A DNA stretch of 64,000 nt from VXNE01 sp965217825 (GCA_965217825.1 OZ244571.1:2790001-2854000), one strand, 5' to 3'. Positions 51,392-61,052 are shown, numbered from the stretch's first letter. Numbers and translations: made by a program. Notes: a model not told the origin generated them from the letters alone.

Positions 51392-52996
51392 ATGAGTTTG
51401 CTCGAAGTGCGTGATCTCCATGTGAATTTCGGCGAGGTACAAGCTGTGCGCGGCGTCTCCTTCGACATCGCGTCCGGTGAAACAGTTGCGCTTGTCGGCG
51501 AGTCGGGTTCGGGCAAGTCCGTTACCGCCTTGTCCGTCCTGCAGTTGCTGCCTTATCCGCTGGCCAGCCACCCCAAGGGCAGCGTCCTGGTCAATGGCGA
51601 AGAGATGATCGGCGCGGACAAGGCACGATTGCTCAATGCGCGCGGCGGCATGGTGAGCATGGTCTTCCAGGAGCCGATGACCTCCCTCAATCCGTTGCAC
51701 AACATTGCCAAGCAGGTGGGCGAATCACTGGTGGTGCACAAGCGGTTGAGCCGAGCCGAAGCCCGGGAGCGTACGCTGGAACTCCTTCTACGCGTTGGTC
51801 TGCAAGAAGCGGAAAGCCGCCTAGGCGCGTATCCGCACGAGCTTTCGGGCGGCCAGCGACAGCGCGTCATGATCGCGATGGCCCTGGCCAACGAACCGTC
51901 GCTGTTGATCGCCGACGAACCGACCACGGCGCTCGACGTGACCATCCAGGCCCAGATACTCAGGCTTCTGAAGGAACTGCAGCGCGAACTCGGGATGGCG
52001 ATGTTGTTGATCACGCACGACCTCGGCATCGTTCGCAACATGGCCGACCGTGTGTGCGTAATGACGGAAGGCGAAATCGTGGAAAGCGGTCCTGCGGAAC
52101 GCGTGTTCCATGCGCCGACGCATAGCTATACGCAACACCTATTGGCAGCGGAGCCCAAGGGCGATCCCGCGCACGACGACACGACGGCGCCGGTTGTGGC
52201 CTCGGCGGAAAGCCTGACGGTCAAGTACGCCATGGGCAAGAGCTGGCTGGGCGGTGGCCGGTACTTCACCGCCGTCAAGAAGGTGGACGTCACCGTTCGC
52301 GCGGGCCAGACGGTCGGGGTCGTCGGCGAATCCGGCTCGGGCAAGACGACACTGGGCCTTGCCATGTTGCGGCTCCTCGCGGCGGAAGGCGAACTCCGCT
52401 TCGATGGGCGGGATATCGGTACCATCAAGCGACGCGACCTGGTGGGATTGCGCAGGAACATGCAGATCGTATTTCAGGACCCCTACGGCTCGCTGTCGCC
52501 GCGCATGACCGCGCAGCAGATCATCGAGGAAGGCCTGCGCGTTCACAATCCGGAGATCTCGAAGGAGGACCGTCGCAAGCTCGTGCGCGACGTCATGGTG
52601 GAGGTCGGCCTGGACCCCGACCAGATGGAACGCTATCCGCACGAATTCTCGGGCGGCCAGCGGCAGCGCATATCCATCGCGCGTGCGATGGTGTTGAAGC
52701 CGCGTTTCGTGGTGCTCGATGAACCGACCTCAGCGCTCGACATGTCCGTGCAGGCGCAAATCGTGGACCTGCTGCGCGACCTGCAGAAGGCGCACAACCT
52801 GGGCTACCTGTTCGTCAGCCACGATCTCAAGGTCGTGCGGGCGCTCGCAAACTGGCTCATCGTCATGCGCGACGGCGAGATCGTGGAGCAGGGGCCCGCG
52901 GACGAGGTCTTCGATCGGCCCCGGAACCAGTATTCGCGCGCGTTGTTCGCGGCCGCGCTCGACATGGCCACCGACGAGGAAGCCCTGCGACAGTGA
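51392..52996 (+). CDS. yejF: Oligopeptide ABC transporter, double ATPase (YejF-like)
   Basis: A 534-residue protein with two complete ABC domains, as in YejF and fused OppDF. The first has Walker A GESGSGKSV, signature LSGGQRQRVMIAMAL and Walker B LLIADEPTTALD; the second has GESGSGKTT, SGGQRQRISIARAMV and FVVLDEPTSALD, plus the oligopeptide-type C-terminal extension after each. It would power microcin C-type or oligopeptide uptake, but no permease or binding-protein genes are next to it. The ATG 51392 follows GGAGGATAGACGC. The next gene, another peptide transporter, overlaps by 4 bp. Confidence 0.9.
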   Translation: MSLLEVRDLHVNFGEVQAVRGVSFDIASGETVALVGESGSGKSVTALSVLQLLPYPLASHPKGSVLVNGEEMIGADKARLLNARGGMVSMVFQEPMTSLNPLHNIAKQVGESLVVHKRLSRAEARERTLELLLRVGLQEAESRLGAYPHELSGGQRQRVMIAMALANEPSLLIADEPTTALDVTIQAQILRLLKELQRELGMAMLLITHDLGIVRNMADRVCVMTEGEIVESGPAERVFHAPTHSYTQHLLAAEPKGDPAHDDTTAPVVASAESLTVKYAMGKSWLGGGRYFTAVKKVDVTVRAGQTVGVVGESGSGKTTLGLAMLRLLAAEGELRFDGRDIGTIKRRDLVGLRRNMQIVFQDPYGSLSPRMTAQQIIEEGLRVHNPEISKEDRRKLVRDVMVEVGLDPDQMERYPHEFSGGQRQRISIARAMVLKPRFVVLDEPTSALDMSVQAQIVDLLRDLQKAHNLGYLFVSHDLKVVRALANWLIVMRDGEIVEQGPADEVFDRPRNQYSRALFAAALDMATDEEALRQ

Positions 52997-54576
52997 CGCG
53001 CGCAAGCGCCGGCGAGGGCGGCGACACCCGACGCACGGCTGCGGCGCGCCCCACCCCCCAAGGCGAGGAAGTCACCCTGCTGGGCCATCCCCGGGGGCTC
53101 TTCGTACTGTTCTTCGCCGAGATGTGGGAGCGGTTCAGCTACTACGGAATGCGCGCCTTGCTGGTGCTCTACCTGGCGCAGCACTTCCTGTTCGACGACC
53201 GCTTTTCGAGCGGCCTCGTCGCCACCTACGGTTCGATGGTGTACCTCATGCCCATCATTGGCGGTGTCATCGCCGATCGGTATCTCGGATTCCGAAAGGC
53301 GGTCGTGGCGGGAGCGATTCTGCTCTGCTGCGGACACGGGTTGATGGCGTTCGAAGGTGCGCCGGCGACCCTGCTCGACGGTCGGGTGGTCAGGGACGAT
53401 TTCGTGATCGGCGTGCTGTACCTCGCGCTCGCGTGCATCATCGTCGGCGTGGGTTTCCTCAAACCGGCGATATCGAACATCGTGGGTCAACTGTATGCGG
53501 CCGACGACGTGCGCCGCGATCAGGGATTCACCATCTTCTACATGGGGATCAATCTGGGCGCCCTGTCCGCAATGTTGCTGTGCGGATGGCTCGGCCAGCG
53601 CTACGGCTGGGGCTATGGCTTTGGCCTTGCTGGCATCGGGATGCTGGCTGGACTGGGGACGTTCATCGGCGGCCAACGCTGGTTTCGCGGAGCGGGCGAA
53701 CCGCCGGCGCCTTCGATCTTGCGCGAACGCCTCGCGGGAATCACGCGGGAAAACGTGATCTACCTCGGCGCCGTTGTCGCGATTGGAGTGACCTGGTGGC
53801 TTTTGCAGCACCGCGCCGTCGTCGGCAGTCTGCTCGGCATCGTTTCGGCGGCGGCTGTGGTTGGCGTCGTGTTGTATTCGGTGCTGCGATGCAGCCGCGT
53901 GGAGCGGGACAGGATGTTCTCCGTGCTGCTCCTGACGCTCGTCTCCGTCGTCTTCTGGACGCTGTTCGAGCAGGCGGGAACCAGCATGACCTTCTTCACG
54001 GAACGCAATGTTCACAAGGGATTGTTGGGCGTGCAGATGCAGGCTTCGCAGATGGGTTTCCTGAACCCGGCATTCGTGATTCTCCTGGCGCCGCTGTTCT
54101 CGATCGCGTGGCGGGAGTTAGCGCGCCGCGGCATGGAGCCGTCGACCCCGATGAAGTTCGGCCTCGGCGTCGTCCAGGCGGGGTTGGGTTTCCTGGTCCT
54201 CGTCTACGGCGCCGGCCATGCCGACTCTGCGGGACAGGTGGCCGTCGCCTGGCTAGTGTTGGCGTATCTGCTCCACACCACTGGAGAACTGTGTATTTCG
54301 CCGGTCGGGCTTTCCATGGTCACGCGGCTGTCGGTGGCGAAGATGCTCGGGCTGATGATGGGAGTCTGGTTCCTGTCGAGCGCTGCGGCAAGCTATCTTG
54401 CTGGTCTAATCGCCGGCACGGCGGCGGTGGAACGCGCGCCCGGCGCCGATGTGGATGCGCTGGCATCGCTGCACACCTATGTCGCGGCATTCGAGCCCAT
54501 CGGCTATGCGGGCGTCGCCATCGGCGTTGCGGTGATGCTGGTGACGCCCCTCGTCAAGCGTCTGATGCACGAGTAG
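52993..54576 (+). CDS. POT/PTR family proton-coupled peptide transporter
   Basis: A 527-residue, ~14-helix major-facilitator protein of the POT family (DtpA-like), importing di- and tripeptides with protons. Early motif FFAEMWERFSYYGMRALLVL contains the ExxERFxYY proton/peptide motif, and FYMGINLGALSAML is the PTR2 signature. The start GTG 52993 overlaps the YejF-like stop (GTGA), so the two peptide uptake systems are one operon. The N-terminal ~25 residues are polar and likely cytoplasmic. Confidence 0.93.
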   Translation: MTRASAGEGGDTRRTAAARPTPQGEEVTLLGHPRGLFVLFFAEMWERFSYYGMRALLVLYLAQHFLFDDRFSSGLVATYGSMVYLMPIIGGVIADRYLGFRKAVVAGAILLCCGHGLMAFEGAPATLLDGRVVRDDFVIGVLYLALACIIVGVGFLKPAISNIVGQLYAADDVRRDQGFTIFYMGINLGALSAMLLCGWLGQRYGWGYGFGLAGIGMLAGLGTFIGGQRWFRGAGEPPAPSILRERLAGITRENVIYLGAVVAIGVTWWLLQHRAVVGSLLGIVSAAAVVGVVLYSVLRCSRVERDRMFSVLLLTLVSVVFWTLFEQAGTSMTFFTERNVHKGLLGVQMQASQMGFLNPAFVILLAPLFSIAWRELARRGMEPSTPMKFGLGVVQAGLGFLVLVYGAGHADSAGQVAVAWLVLAYLLHTTGELCISPVGLSMVTRLSVAKMLGLMMGVWFLSSAAASYLAGLIAGTAAVERAPGADVDALASLHTYVAAFEPIGYAGVAIGVAVMLVTPLVKRLMHE

Positions 54577-54597
54577 AAACATGAGCACCGGGGTCAG

Positions 54598-55371
54598 CTA
54601 CGTGGAAGACGGCTCGCTGTTGTCCTGAAGCAGGTTCCTTATCGACTCCATTACGTTGATCGGCAAGGGGAAAACGATGGTGGATGATCTCTCGCCGGCG
54701 ATCTCTGTGAGTGTCTGCAGGTACCTGAGCTGCATGGAATTCGGCTGGGCAGCGAGTCTTTCGGCGGCCGCCACCAGACGTTCCGCGGCTTCGTACTCGC
54801 CGTCGGCATGGATGACCTTGGCGCGGCGTTCGCGTTCGGCCTCTGCTTGCTTGGCGATCGCTCGGATCATGCTGTCGTCGATATCGACGTGCTTGATCTC
54901 GACGTTGGCGACCTTGATACCCCATTGGTCCGTTTGTTGATCGAGGATGGCCTGAATGTCCGCGTTGAGCCCCTCCCGTTCCGCCAACAGTTCGTCCAGT
55001 TCATGTTGACCCAATACCGAGCGCAGGGTTGTCTGGGCGAGTTGTCCCGTCGCCTCCATGTAGTCCTCGACGTTGATGATGGCGTTCTGAGAATCGATGA
55101 CGCGGAAGTACAGCACCGCGTTGACCTTCACCGACACGTTGTCGCGCGTGATGAGATCCTGGGTCGGAATGTCCATCACGATGGTCCGCAGATCGACCCG
55201 CACCATCTGCTGCAACACGGGAATGACGATGACCAGGCCCGGGCCCTTTACGCGGTAGAACCGGCCGAGCATGAAGACGACGCCGCGTTCGTACTCTCGC
55301 AGGACGCGAAACGCACTCACCAGGAGCGCCACCAGAATACCGATGACGACTAGTCCAAATATCTCCATCAT
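54598..55371 (-). CDS. Slipin (SPFH/band 7 protein)
   Basis: A 257-residue stomatin/slipin. The N-terminal hairpin helix (FGLVVIGILVALLVSAFRV) is followed by the SPFH domain (EYERGVVFMLGRF, GPGLVIVIPVLQQM) and a helical oligomerisation region (AEAERERRAKVIHADGEYEAAERLV). Slipins form membrane microdomain scaffolds together with NfeD proteins, and the nfeD gene lies directly upstream, 19 bp away, on the same strand. Confidence 0.92.
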   Translation of the reverse strand: MMEIFGLVVIGILVALLVSAFRVLREYERGVVFMLGRFYRVKGPGLVIVIPVLQQMVRVDLRTIVMDIPTQDLITRDNVSVKVNAVLYFRVIDSQNAIINVEDYMEATGQLAQTTLRSVLGQHELDELLAEREGLNADIQAILDQQTDQWGIKVANVEIKHVDIDDSMIRAIAKQAEAERERRAKVIHADGEYEAAERLVAAAERLAAQPNSMQLRYLQTLTEIAGERSSTIVFPLPINVMESIRNLLQDNSEPSST

Positions 55372-55390
55372 GCCTTTGCTCCTTGCGTGG

Positions 55391-56761
55391 CTAGTTGATG
55401 TCCTTATCGGCCCGCTCGACTTCGAGCCTGATGCCTTCCACGGCGGCCACGGTCACCCGCGCCCCCTTTTTCAGGGGCTCGGGACTTCGGGCTTGCCAGA
55501 CTTCGCCCGCGGCGCGGACCCTGCCTTCGCGCTCGAAATCGTCGAGCACTTCACCTTCGGCGCCGATCATGGCCTCCGCCCCCGATACGATGGACGCGCG
55601 TCTCGCGCCTACTGCGGCGCCAATGGTAATGAGGGCCAGGGCTCCGCTGGCTGTGGCGACACCTGCGATGATCGGTATCGACACCTGGTAGCCGGGCAGG
55701 TCGGTATCCATCAGGATAATCGAACCGATCACGAAAGCGGCGACGCCGCCGACCCCGAGCACGCCGAAGCTCGGTGTAAACGCTTCGGCGACCATCAGCC
55801 CGATTCCTACGATGATGAGCGCCAGTCCGGCATAGTTGATGGGCAACATCTGTAGCGCGTAGGCGCCCACCAGCAGGCATATCACGCCGACGATGCCGCC
55901 CACTCCGATGCCCGGGTTGTAGAACTCGAATATGAGCCCGTAGAGGCCGATCATCAGGAGGATGTACGCCACGTTCGGATCGGTGATGGTGCTGAGAAGC
56001 TCGTAGCGCCAGTCCGTCTCGATGCGATGGACTTCGCTGTCCGCCGTCTCAAGTGTCGCCGACCGGCCGTTGACGTCGACGGTCATACCATCGATCTGCG
56101 CCAACAGGTCGTCGACATCTTTCGCCACCAGGTCGATGACCCCGAGTTCCAAGGCTTCGCTGGCTGGTAAATTGGACGCTTCGCGGACGGTTTTCTCGGC
56201 CCATTCGATATTGCGCCCGCGCAACTCGGCGATGCTTCGAATGTATGCGGCCGCATCGTTGATGACCTTGCGCTCCATCGCGGTGGCGGGCGGGGCAACG
56301 TTTCCACCTTCCTCATCCTCGTCCGCTTCCGGCTTTTCGTCTCTCGGTTCTGGCGGCTGTGGAATGGGTAACGGCCCGCCGCCGCCACCGATGCTGACCG
56401 GCGTGGATGAACCGATGTTGGTCGCCGGGGCCATCGCAGCGATGTGGCTCGCATACATGATGTAGGTTCCCGCGCTGGCCGCGCGCGCACCGTTGGGCGC
56501 GACATACGTAGCGACGGGAGTATTCGAAGCGAGCAGGGCCTTGATCATGTCGCGCATCGACTTGTCGAGACCTCCGGGCGTATCCATCCGCACCACGAGG
56601 AGTTCGACCTGCGCTTCTTCGGCGTCGTCCAGCGCGCGTATGAAATGGTCTGCCGAAGCCGGCCCGATCGCGCCTTCGAGTTCGAGCAACCAGACTTTGG
56701 CCGCATCCACCTGCTGCGCAAGGCAGACAACGAGAAACGTCGCGGCTAGGCGGTCAAGCAT
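55391..56761 (-). CDS. nfeD: NfeD1-type membrane protein with ClpP-class serine protease domain
   Basis: A 456-residue protein. After a signal peptide comes a ClpP-like protease domain: the catalytic serine lies in ARAASAGTYIMYASH and the lysine partner in the helix around AMERKVINDAAAYIRSIAE. A polar insert (residues ~130-165) with GGGGGPLPIP and an acidic run interrupts it. Then come four to six helices (VAYILLMIGLYGLIFEFYNPG) and the C-terminal OB-fold (AEGEVLDDFEREGRVRAAGE). It partners the slipin encoded just downstream; characterised pairs cleave the slipin's C-terminal region. Confidence 0.9.
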   Translation of the reverse strand: MLDRLAATFLVVCLAQQVDAAKVWLLELEGAIGPASADHFIRALDDAEEAQVELLVVRMDTPGGLDKSMRDMIKALLASNTPVATYVAPNGARAASAGTYIMYASHIAAMAPATNIGSSTPVSIGGGGGPLPIPQPPEPRDEKPEADEDEEGGNVAPPATAMERKVINDAAAYIRSIAELRGRNIEWAEKTVREASNLPASEALELGVIDLVAKDVDDLLAQIDGMTVDVNGRSATLETADSEVHRIETDWRYELLSTITDPNVAYILLMIGLYGLIFEFYNPGIGVGGIVGVICLLVGAYALQMLPINYAGLALIIVGIGLMVAEAFTPSFGVLGVGGVAAFVIGSIILMDTDLPGYQVSIPIIAGVATASGALALITIGAAVGARRASIVSGAEAMIGAEGEVLDDFEREGRVRAAGEVWQARSPEPLKKGARVTVAAVEGIRLEVERADKDIN

Positions 56762-56889
56762 GTCGCACTCCGATGCCTGAAGTGATCCTTATACAAGGAC
56801 GGGGGTTTGGATACCAGCGGTTGCGTTTGATCGAACCTTTGCTGGGCGAGCTCCGGGAAGACATCGAAAAATGGGGTCGTCCAAGTGGG

Positions 56890-57876
56890 TCAGGGCGCCG
56901 CCGGGATGGCAAGGTCCCGCTCCGCCAACCATTCGGCGTTGAATAGCCGTGATCGGTACTTGCTGCCATCGTCGCAGAGCATGGTCACGACGACGTGGCC
57001 GGGTCCGAGTTGCTGCGCCACATCTACCGCGCCGCAGAGATTGATGCCGGTGCTGGAGCCGAAAAACCAGCCGCTGTGCCGCAACTGGGAATAGACCATG
57101 TCGACCATGTCCCGGTCGGACACCTGCACCGCCCAGTCGACCTGGGCGCAGGCAAGATTGTCGGTGACGCGGGAACTGCCGATGCCCTCGGTGATCGAAG
57201 GCCCCGGGCTCATCACCGTTTCGCCTGACATGACATAGTTGTACAGGGCGCTTCCCATGCAGTCGGAAAGCACGAGTTGCACATCGGCATTGCGTTCCTT
57301 CATGAATTGCGAGACGCCGGCCAAGGTGCCGCCGGTTCCCACAGAGCAGACGAACGCGTTCACTTTGCCGTCCGTCTGACGCCATATCTCCGGTCCGGTC
57401 GACTCGTAGTGCGCGAGGGTGTTCGCGGTGTTATCGAACTGGTTTGCCCAGACCGCGTTGTCCAGTGTGGCGGCGTAGCGCCCGGCCTGTTTTTGGTAAT
57501 TTGCCTCATCGGCGTAGGGCACGGTCTTGACCACCCGGACTTCAGCCCCGAGCGTGCGCAGGATATCGAACTTTTCGGGGGACTGATTGTCCGGCATGTA
57601 GATCACGCACTTGTAGCCGCGCGCGTTGCAGATGTGCGCAATGCCTATGCCGGTATTGCCCGCGGTGCCTTCGACTACCGTGCCGCCGGGCTTGAGCGCG
57701 CCGCTCTTTTCGTGTTCGCGAATGATCCACCAGGCGGCGCGGTCCTTGACCGATCCTCCAGGACTCATGAATTCGGCCTTGCCCAAAATCTCGCATCCCG
57801 TCGCCTCCGACAGGTCTGCCAATCGGATAAGCGGCGTGTTTCCGATCGCTTCGACAAATCCGTTGCGGGTGTCCAT
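56890..57876 (-). CDS. cysK: Cysteine synthase (O-acetylserine sulfhydrylase family)
   Basis: A 328-residue PLP enzyme of the cysteine synthase/cystathionine-beta-synthase family, making L-cysteine from O-acetylserine and sulfide. The PLP lysine is K44 in SPGGSVKDRAA. The phosphate loop is SVGTGGTLAGV and the substrate loop EGTAGNTGIG. The start ATG 57876 (MDTRNGFVEAIGNTPLI) gives the normal N terminus; the open frame upstream runs through a dispersed repeat. No CBS regulatory domain is present. The terminal GSKYRSRLFNAEWL is typical of cysteine synthases that accept modified substrates, so strict CysK function is likely but not certain. Confidence 0.88.
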   Translation of the reverse strand: MDTRNGFVEAIGNTPLIRLADLSEATGCEILGKAEFMSPGGSVKDRAAWWIIREHEKSGALKPGGTVVEGTAGNTGIGIAHICNARGYKCVIYMPDNQSPEKFDILRTLGAEVRVVKTVPYADEANYQKQAGRYAATLDNAVWANQFDNTANTLAHYESTGPEIWRQTDGKVNAFVCSVGTGGTLAGVSQFMKERNADVQLVLSDCMGSALYNYVMSGETVMSPGPSITEGIGSSRVTDNLACAQVDWAVQVSDRDMVDMVYSQLRHSGWFFGSSTGINLCGAVDVAQQLGPGHVVVTMLCDDGSKYRSRLFNAEWLAERDLAIPAAP

Positions 57877-57984
57877 GCACTTCCCGACGGCGAAAAAAGG
57901 AATCTTAACCCGGAATCCTCCTGATCCCGTGCGGTGATCGTTCAGCCCGTCGGCGGCGGCACGAACAGGTGGGACCGTCGCTCT

Positions 57985-58037
57985 CATGGAACAAAGCCGC
58001 CACCAACGCTGGAGGACTCGCAACGTCGGAGTTCCCT
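57985..58037 (+). repeat. 53-bp dispersed repeat / candidate structured element, copy 2
   Basis: It begins CATGGAACAAAGCCGCCACC and ends CAACGTCGGAGTTCCCT, identical in length to copy 1 (16090-16142, opposite strand) with about eight changes and no indel. GGAAC/GTTCC can form the base of a stem in both. It lies 112 bp upstream of the serine hydrolase start, in the same relative orientation as copy 1 to its downstream gene. Downstream of both copies a GCT(A/G)AAGGCT(T)CC motif recurs. Confidence 0.65.
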
Positions 58038-58149
58038 AGTGCTCCGTCAAGCCCAAATCTACGGGTATCAGCTAAAGGCTTCCGTTTGCATATCGGCGGC
58101 TTCCGCGTAAACCTTAACGAGACCCCCGAATGTGCCTGGGAGGGCGAAC

Positions 58150-59307
58150 GTGGATCGCAAATTCCTGGCGAAGCCGGAGACCATCGGCCTCGACCCGCAA
58201 AAGCTTGAGGACCTCACGCGGCGCGTGCGCCAGGAAGTCGACGAGGGATTGTTGCCTTCGGCGCAGATCGCCGTGGCGAGGGAAGGGCGCGTTGGGCTGT
58301 TTGAGACCTTCGGCGAAGCCGACAACAACACGATGTATTGCGTCTTTTCTTCGACCAAGGCGGTTATGTCGGCGGCGGCCTGGCTCTTGATCGAAGAAGG
58401 CAAACTCGATGTGAAGGAACGCGTCGCCCCGATCGTTCCCGAGTTTGGCACCAACGGCAAGGAGGTCGTGACGGTGGAGCAGTTGTTTCTGCACAGCGCC
58501 GGGTTCCCCAGCGCGCCGTTCCGACCGCTGGAGTGGGATGATCGGGACGCCCGACTCGCACGGTTCTCGCGCTGGCGGCTCAATTGGATACCGGGCTCGC
58601 GTTTCGAGTATCACCCGACGTCGAGCATGTGGGTGATAGCCGAGATCGTCGAACGCCGCACCGGAAAGGACTTCCGGGCGTTCATTCGCGAGCGGATCAT
58701 CGAGCCCCTGGGCTTGACGAGTCTGTATGTCGGTCTACCGGCGGAGCAGAACCATCGCGTTGCCGAGTGTATGCACGTGGGCGATGCGTTGACGAGCGAC
58801 GACTATGCGCGGCTCGGAGTGCCCGAGCCGCCCGTCACCGAAGTGACCGAGGACGCGATCTTGACCTTCAACCGTCCGGAGTTCCGCGCGGTCGGTGTCC
58901 CGGGCGGCGGCGGTATCGCGACGGCGGCCCACCTGGCGCTTTTCTACCAGGGGTTGCTGCACGGCGGCGCAGCCGGCGGAGCGGAGGTCTGGAACGCCGA
59001 GACGCTCGCCATGGCGCTTGAAGTGCGGAGCGGCGATCTCGTCGATCCGCTTTATGGCAAGCCAGTCAATCGGGCGCTTGGCGTGGTGGTGTCGGGGGAC
59101 GCGGAACGCAACTTCCGCGGCTTCGGACACGCGAACTCGCCTTCGGCCTTCGGCCACGGCGGGGCGGGCGGCCAGATCGCCTGGGCAGACCCGGCGACTG
59201 GCATCTCCATCGGCTATTGCACCAACGGCCACGACCGCAATCCGTTGCGGCTCGGCCGTCGCGGTGTGGGTATCTCGAGCCGTGCGGCGGTTTGCCGGGC
59301 GGATTGA
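58150..59307 (+). CDS. Serine hydrolase of the beta-lactamase (class C/EstB) family
   Basis: A 385-residue serine hydrolase with nucleophile motif S67-S-T-K70 (VFSSTKAVMSAAA) and LFLHSAGFPSAPF, both typical of the EstB/beta-lactamase group. HGGAGGQIAWADP near the C terminus corresponds to the KTG-like box in variant form (HGGAGG). The start GTG 58150 is preceded by GGGAGGG at ideal spacing, better than GTG 58132. No signal peptide. The 3' end overlaps the phosphatase gene by 26 bp if that starts at GTG 59282. Confidence 0.86.
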   Translation: MDRKFLAKPETIGLDPQKLEDLTRRVRQEVDEGLLPSAQIAVAREGRVGLFETFGEADNNTMYCVFSSTKAVMSAAAWLLIEEGKLDVKERVAPIVPEFGTNGKEVVTVEQLFLHSAGFPSAPFRPLEWDDRDARLARFSRWRLNWIPGSRFEYHPTSSMWVIAEIVERRTGKDFRAFIRERIIEPLGLTSLYVGLPAEQNHRVAECMHVGDALTSDDYARLGVPEPPVTEVTEDAILTFNRPEFRAVGVPGGGGIATAAHLALFYQGLLHGGAAGGAEVWNAETLAMALEVRSGDLVDPLYGKPVNRALGVVVSGDAERNFRGFGHANSPSAFGHGGAGGQIAWADPATGISIGYCTNGHDRNPLRLGRRGVGISSRAAVCRAD

Positions 59308-60139
59308 CTTGGATCGGTTGCCGAAGGCGCCCGCCGCGTCGCTGGATGATCGGAGCGCCGAAGAGTTCGCGGCATTCCTCAAGGAGTTGCTGCGGCGCGC
59401 TGGCGCGGTGATTCTGCCGCACTTCCGGCGGTACATACCGGTGGATGACAAGCGGGTTGGACGGTCCGGCTATGACCCGGTCACGGTCGCCGACCGCGAT
59501 GCGGAGAAGGCCATGCGGGCCGCGATCCGCGCGCATTATCCCGGACACGGAATTTTCGGCGAAGAGTATGGTTTCGAACCGGGTGCCGCTGGCTTGACCT
59601 GGGTGCTGGATCCGATCGATGGGACGAGAAGCTTTATCGCGGGCATGTTGCACTGGGGCGTGGTCGCGGGGCTGTACGACGGCGAGAAGGCGATACTTGG
59701 CGGCGTGTACCAGCCGGTCGTCGATGAACTCTTCATCGGCGATGGGCGCGCCGCGTGGTGTTTCAGCGATGACGATGAACGCAAGTTGTCGGTTCGCGCC
59801 TGCGCCGGGCTCAAGGATGCGTTGGTGTGCTGCACGCACCCGGAGATGTTCGCTCACGCGGCGGAGTTGCAAGCATTTCACGCGGTGGAGAAGCGCGCGC
59901 GGCTGTCCCGGTATGGCGGCGACTGCTATCTGTACTGTCTGCTTGCAATGGGCTGTATCGATCTATGCGTGGAAGCGTCGCTCAAGCCCTACGATGTTCA
60001 GGGCGTGATTCCCGTAGTGCGGGGCGCCGGCGGCGTCATCACCACCTGGGATGGCGGCGCGCCGGAAGATGGGGGACGGATCGTCGCCGCGGGCGATCCG
60101 AGGGTGCATGCCCAAGCCCTCGAAATGCTGGCCGGGTGA
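59282..60139 (+). CDS. Inositol monophosphatase family protein (HisN-like)
   Basis: A ~285-residue Mg-dependent phosphatase. The metal-binding motifs are FGEEYG (E-E), WVLDPIDGTRSFI (D-P-I-D-G-T) and, near the C terminus, CVEASLKPYDVQGVIPVVRGAGG (W/Y-D). The family dephosphorylates inositol phosphate, histidinol phosphate, or PAP. GTG 59282 and TTG 59309 are alternative starts; the former overlaps the preceding gene. The closest pattern in memory is the histidinol-phosphatase-like subfamily, but no his genes are nearby. Confidence 0.87.
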   Translation: MRRFAGRIDLDRLPKAPAASLDDRSAEEFAAFLKELLRRAGAVILPHFRRYIPVDDKRVGRSGYDPVTVADRDAEKAMRAAIRAHYPGHGIFGEEYGFEPGAAGLTWVLDPIDGTRSFIAGMLHWGVVAGLYDGEKAILGGVYQPVVDELFIGDGRAAWCFSDDDERKLSVRACAGLKDALVCCTHPEMFAHAAELQAFHAVEKRARLSRYGGDCYLYCLLAMGCIDLCVEASLKPYDVQGVIPVVRGAGGVITTWDGGAPEDGGRIVAAGDPRVHAQALEMLAG

Positions 60140-60148
60140 TTGCGCTGC

Positions 60149-61039
60149 ATGAATGACGACGATCCCTTCCAATGGATCTGCTTGCGTTCACACGCCTCGC
60201 GTCAGCCGATCAACGAGGCGGCGCTGGTATTGACGGCGATGGGTATCGACAACTACGTCGAACTCGAGGCCGGCGAGTGGTGTCTGTTCATCCGTCAGGG
60301 ACATCGGCCCGCCGCCGTGGACCAACTCGAGCGCTACCGGGCAGAGAATGTTCCGCCGAGAGTGCGGATTCCCCGGATCATCACATTCGACAGCGGGTGG
60401 GCGGGGGTGTTCGGCTACCTGTTGGTTATCTGGTCGGTGCCCGCGTTGGCCTCGTGGGGCATGTTCGGCGCGGATTGGCAGAATGCCGGACTCCTGCAGG
60501 CGGGTCTGGTGGCGCAAGGGGAGTGGTGGCGGGCCATCACCGCGCTCACCCTTCACTCCAGCTTCCCGCACCTGGTCGCGAATTCGCTGTTCGGCGTGGT
60601 GTTCGGGTTGATGGCCGGTCGCTATCTCGGCTCCGGTTTCGCCTGGCTTCTGATTCTCCTGGGCGGCGTCTTCGGCAACCTGCTCAACGCCTGGGCACGA
60701 CCGGACGAGTTCCGTTCCCTGGGGGCTTCCACGGCGACCTTCGCCGCGGTAGGAGTGATCGCGGCGTTCGTCTGGCGGCGCGGCTACTTTCGCGGTCGCG
60801 GCTTGCGGCGAGGCCTGGCTCCGGTCTTTGCCGGTATTGCCTTGCTCGTCTTCACGGGCATGGGCGGAGGGAACACCGACATCTTCGCGCACGTCGCCGG
60901 CTTTGCATGCGGCGCGGGTCTGGGCTACCTGGCAGCGGGCTTCGACATCCGGAGACTGGGACACAGCGGCCAATACCTTTCCGGGGCTGCCGCCGTTCTG
61001 TTGGTGGTCATCGCCTGGTCTCTTGCCGACGCGACGTGA
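60149..61039 (+). CDS. Rhomboid family intramembrane serine protease
   Basis: A 296-residue protein with an N-terminal cytoplasmic domain of ~85 residues and seven helices. Catalytic elements are FRSLGASTATFAAVG (serine in G-A-S, where most rhomboids have G-x-S-G) and the histidine in DIFAHVAGFACG. HSSFPHLVANSLFG is the HxxxN-type oxyanion helix. It lies 9 bp after the inositol-phosphatase-like gene; ATG 60149 is preferred over TTG 60140. Activity is likely but the substrate is unknown. Confidence 0.87.
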   Translation: MNDDDPFQWICLRSHASRQPINEAALVLTAMGIDNYVELEAGEWCLFIRQGHRPAAVDQLERYRAENVPPRVRIPRIITFDSGWAGVFGYLLVIWSVPALASWGMFGADWQNAGLLQAGLVAQGEWWRAITALTLHSSFPHLVANSLFGVVFGLMAGRYLGSGFAWLLILLGGVFGNLLNAWARPDEFRSLGASTATFAAVGVIAAFVWRRGYFRGRGLRRGLAPVFAGIALLVFTGMGGGNTDIFAHVAGFACGAGLGYLAAGFDIRRLGHSGQYLSGAAAVLLVVIAWSLADAT

Positions 61040-61052
61040 ACTCCTGTCGGTG

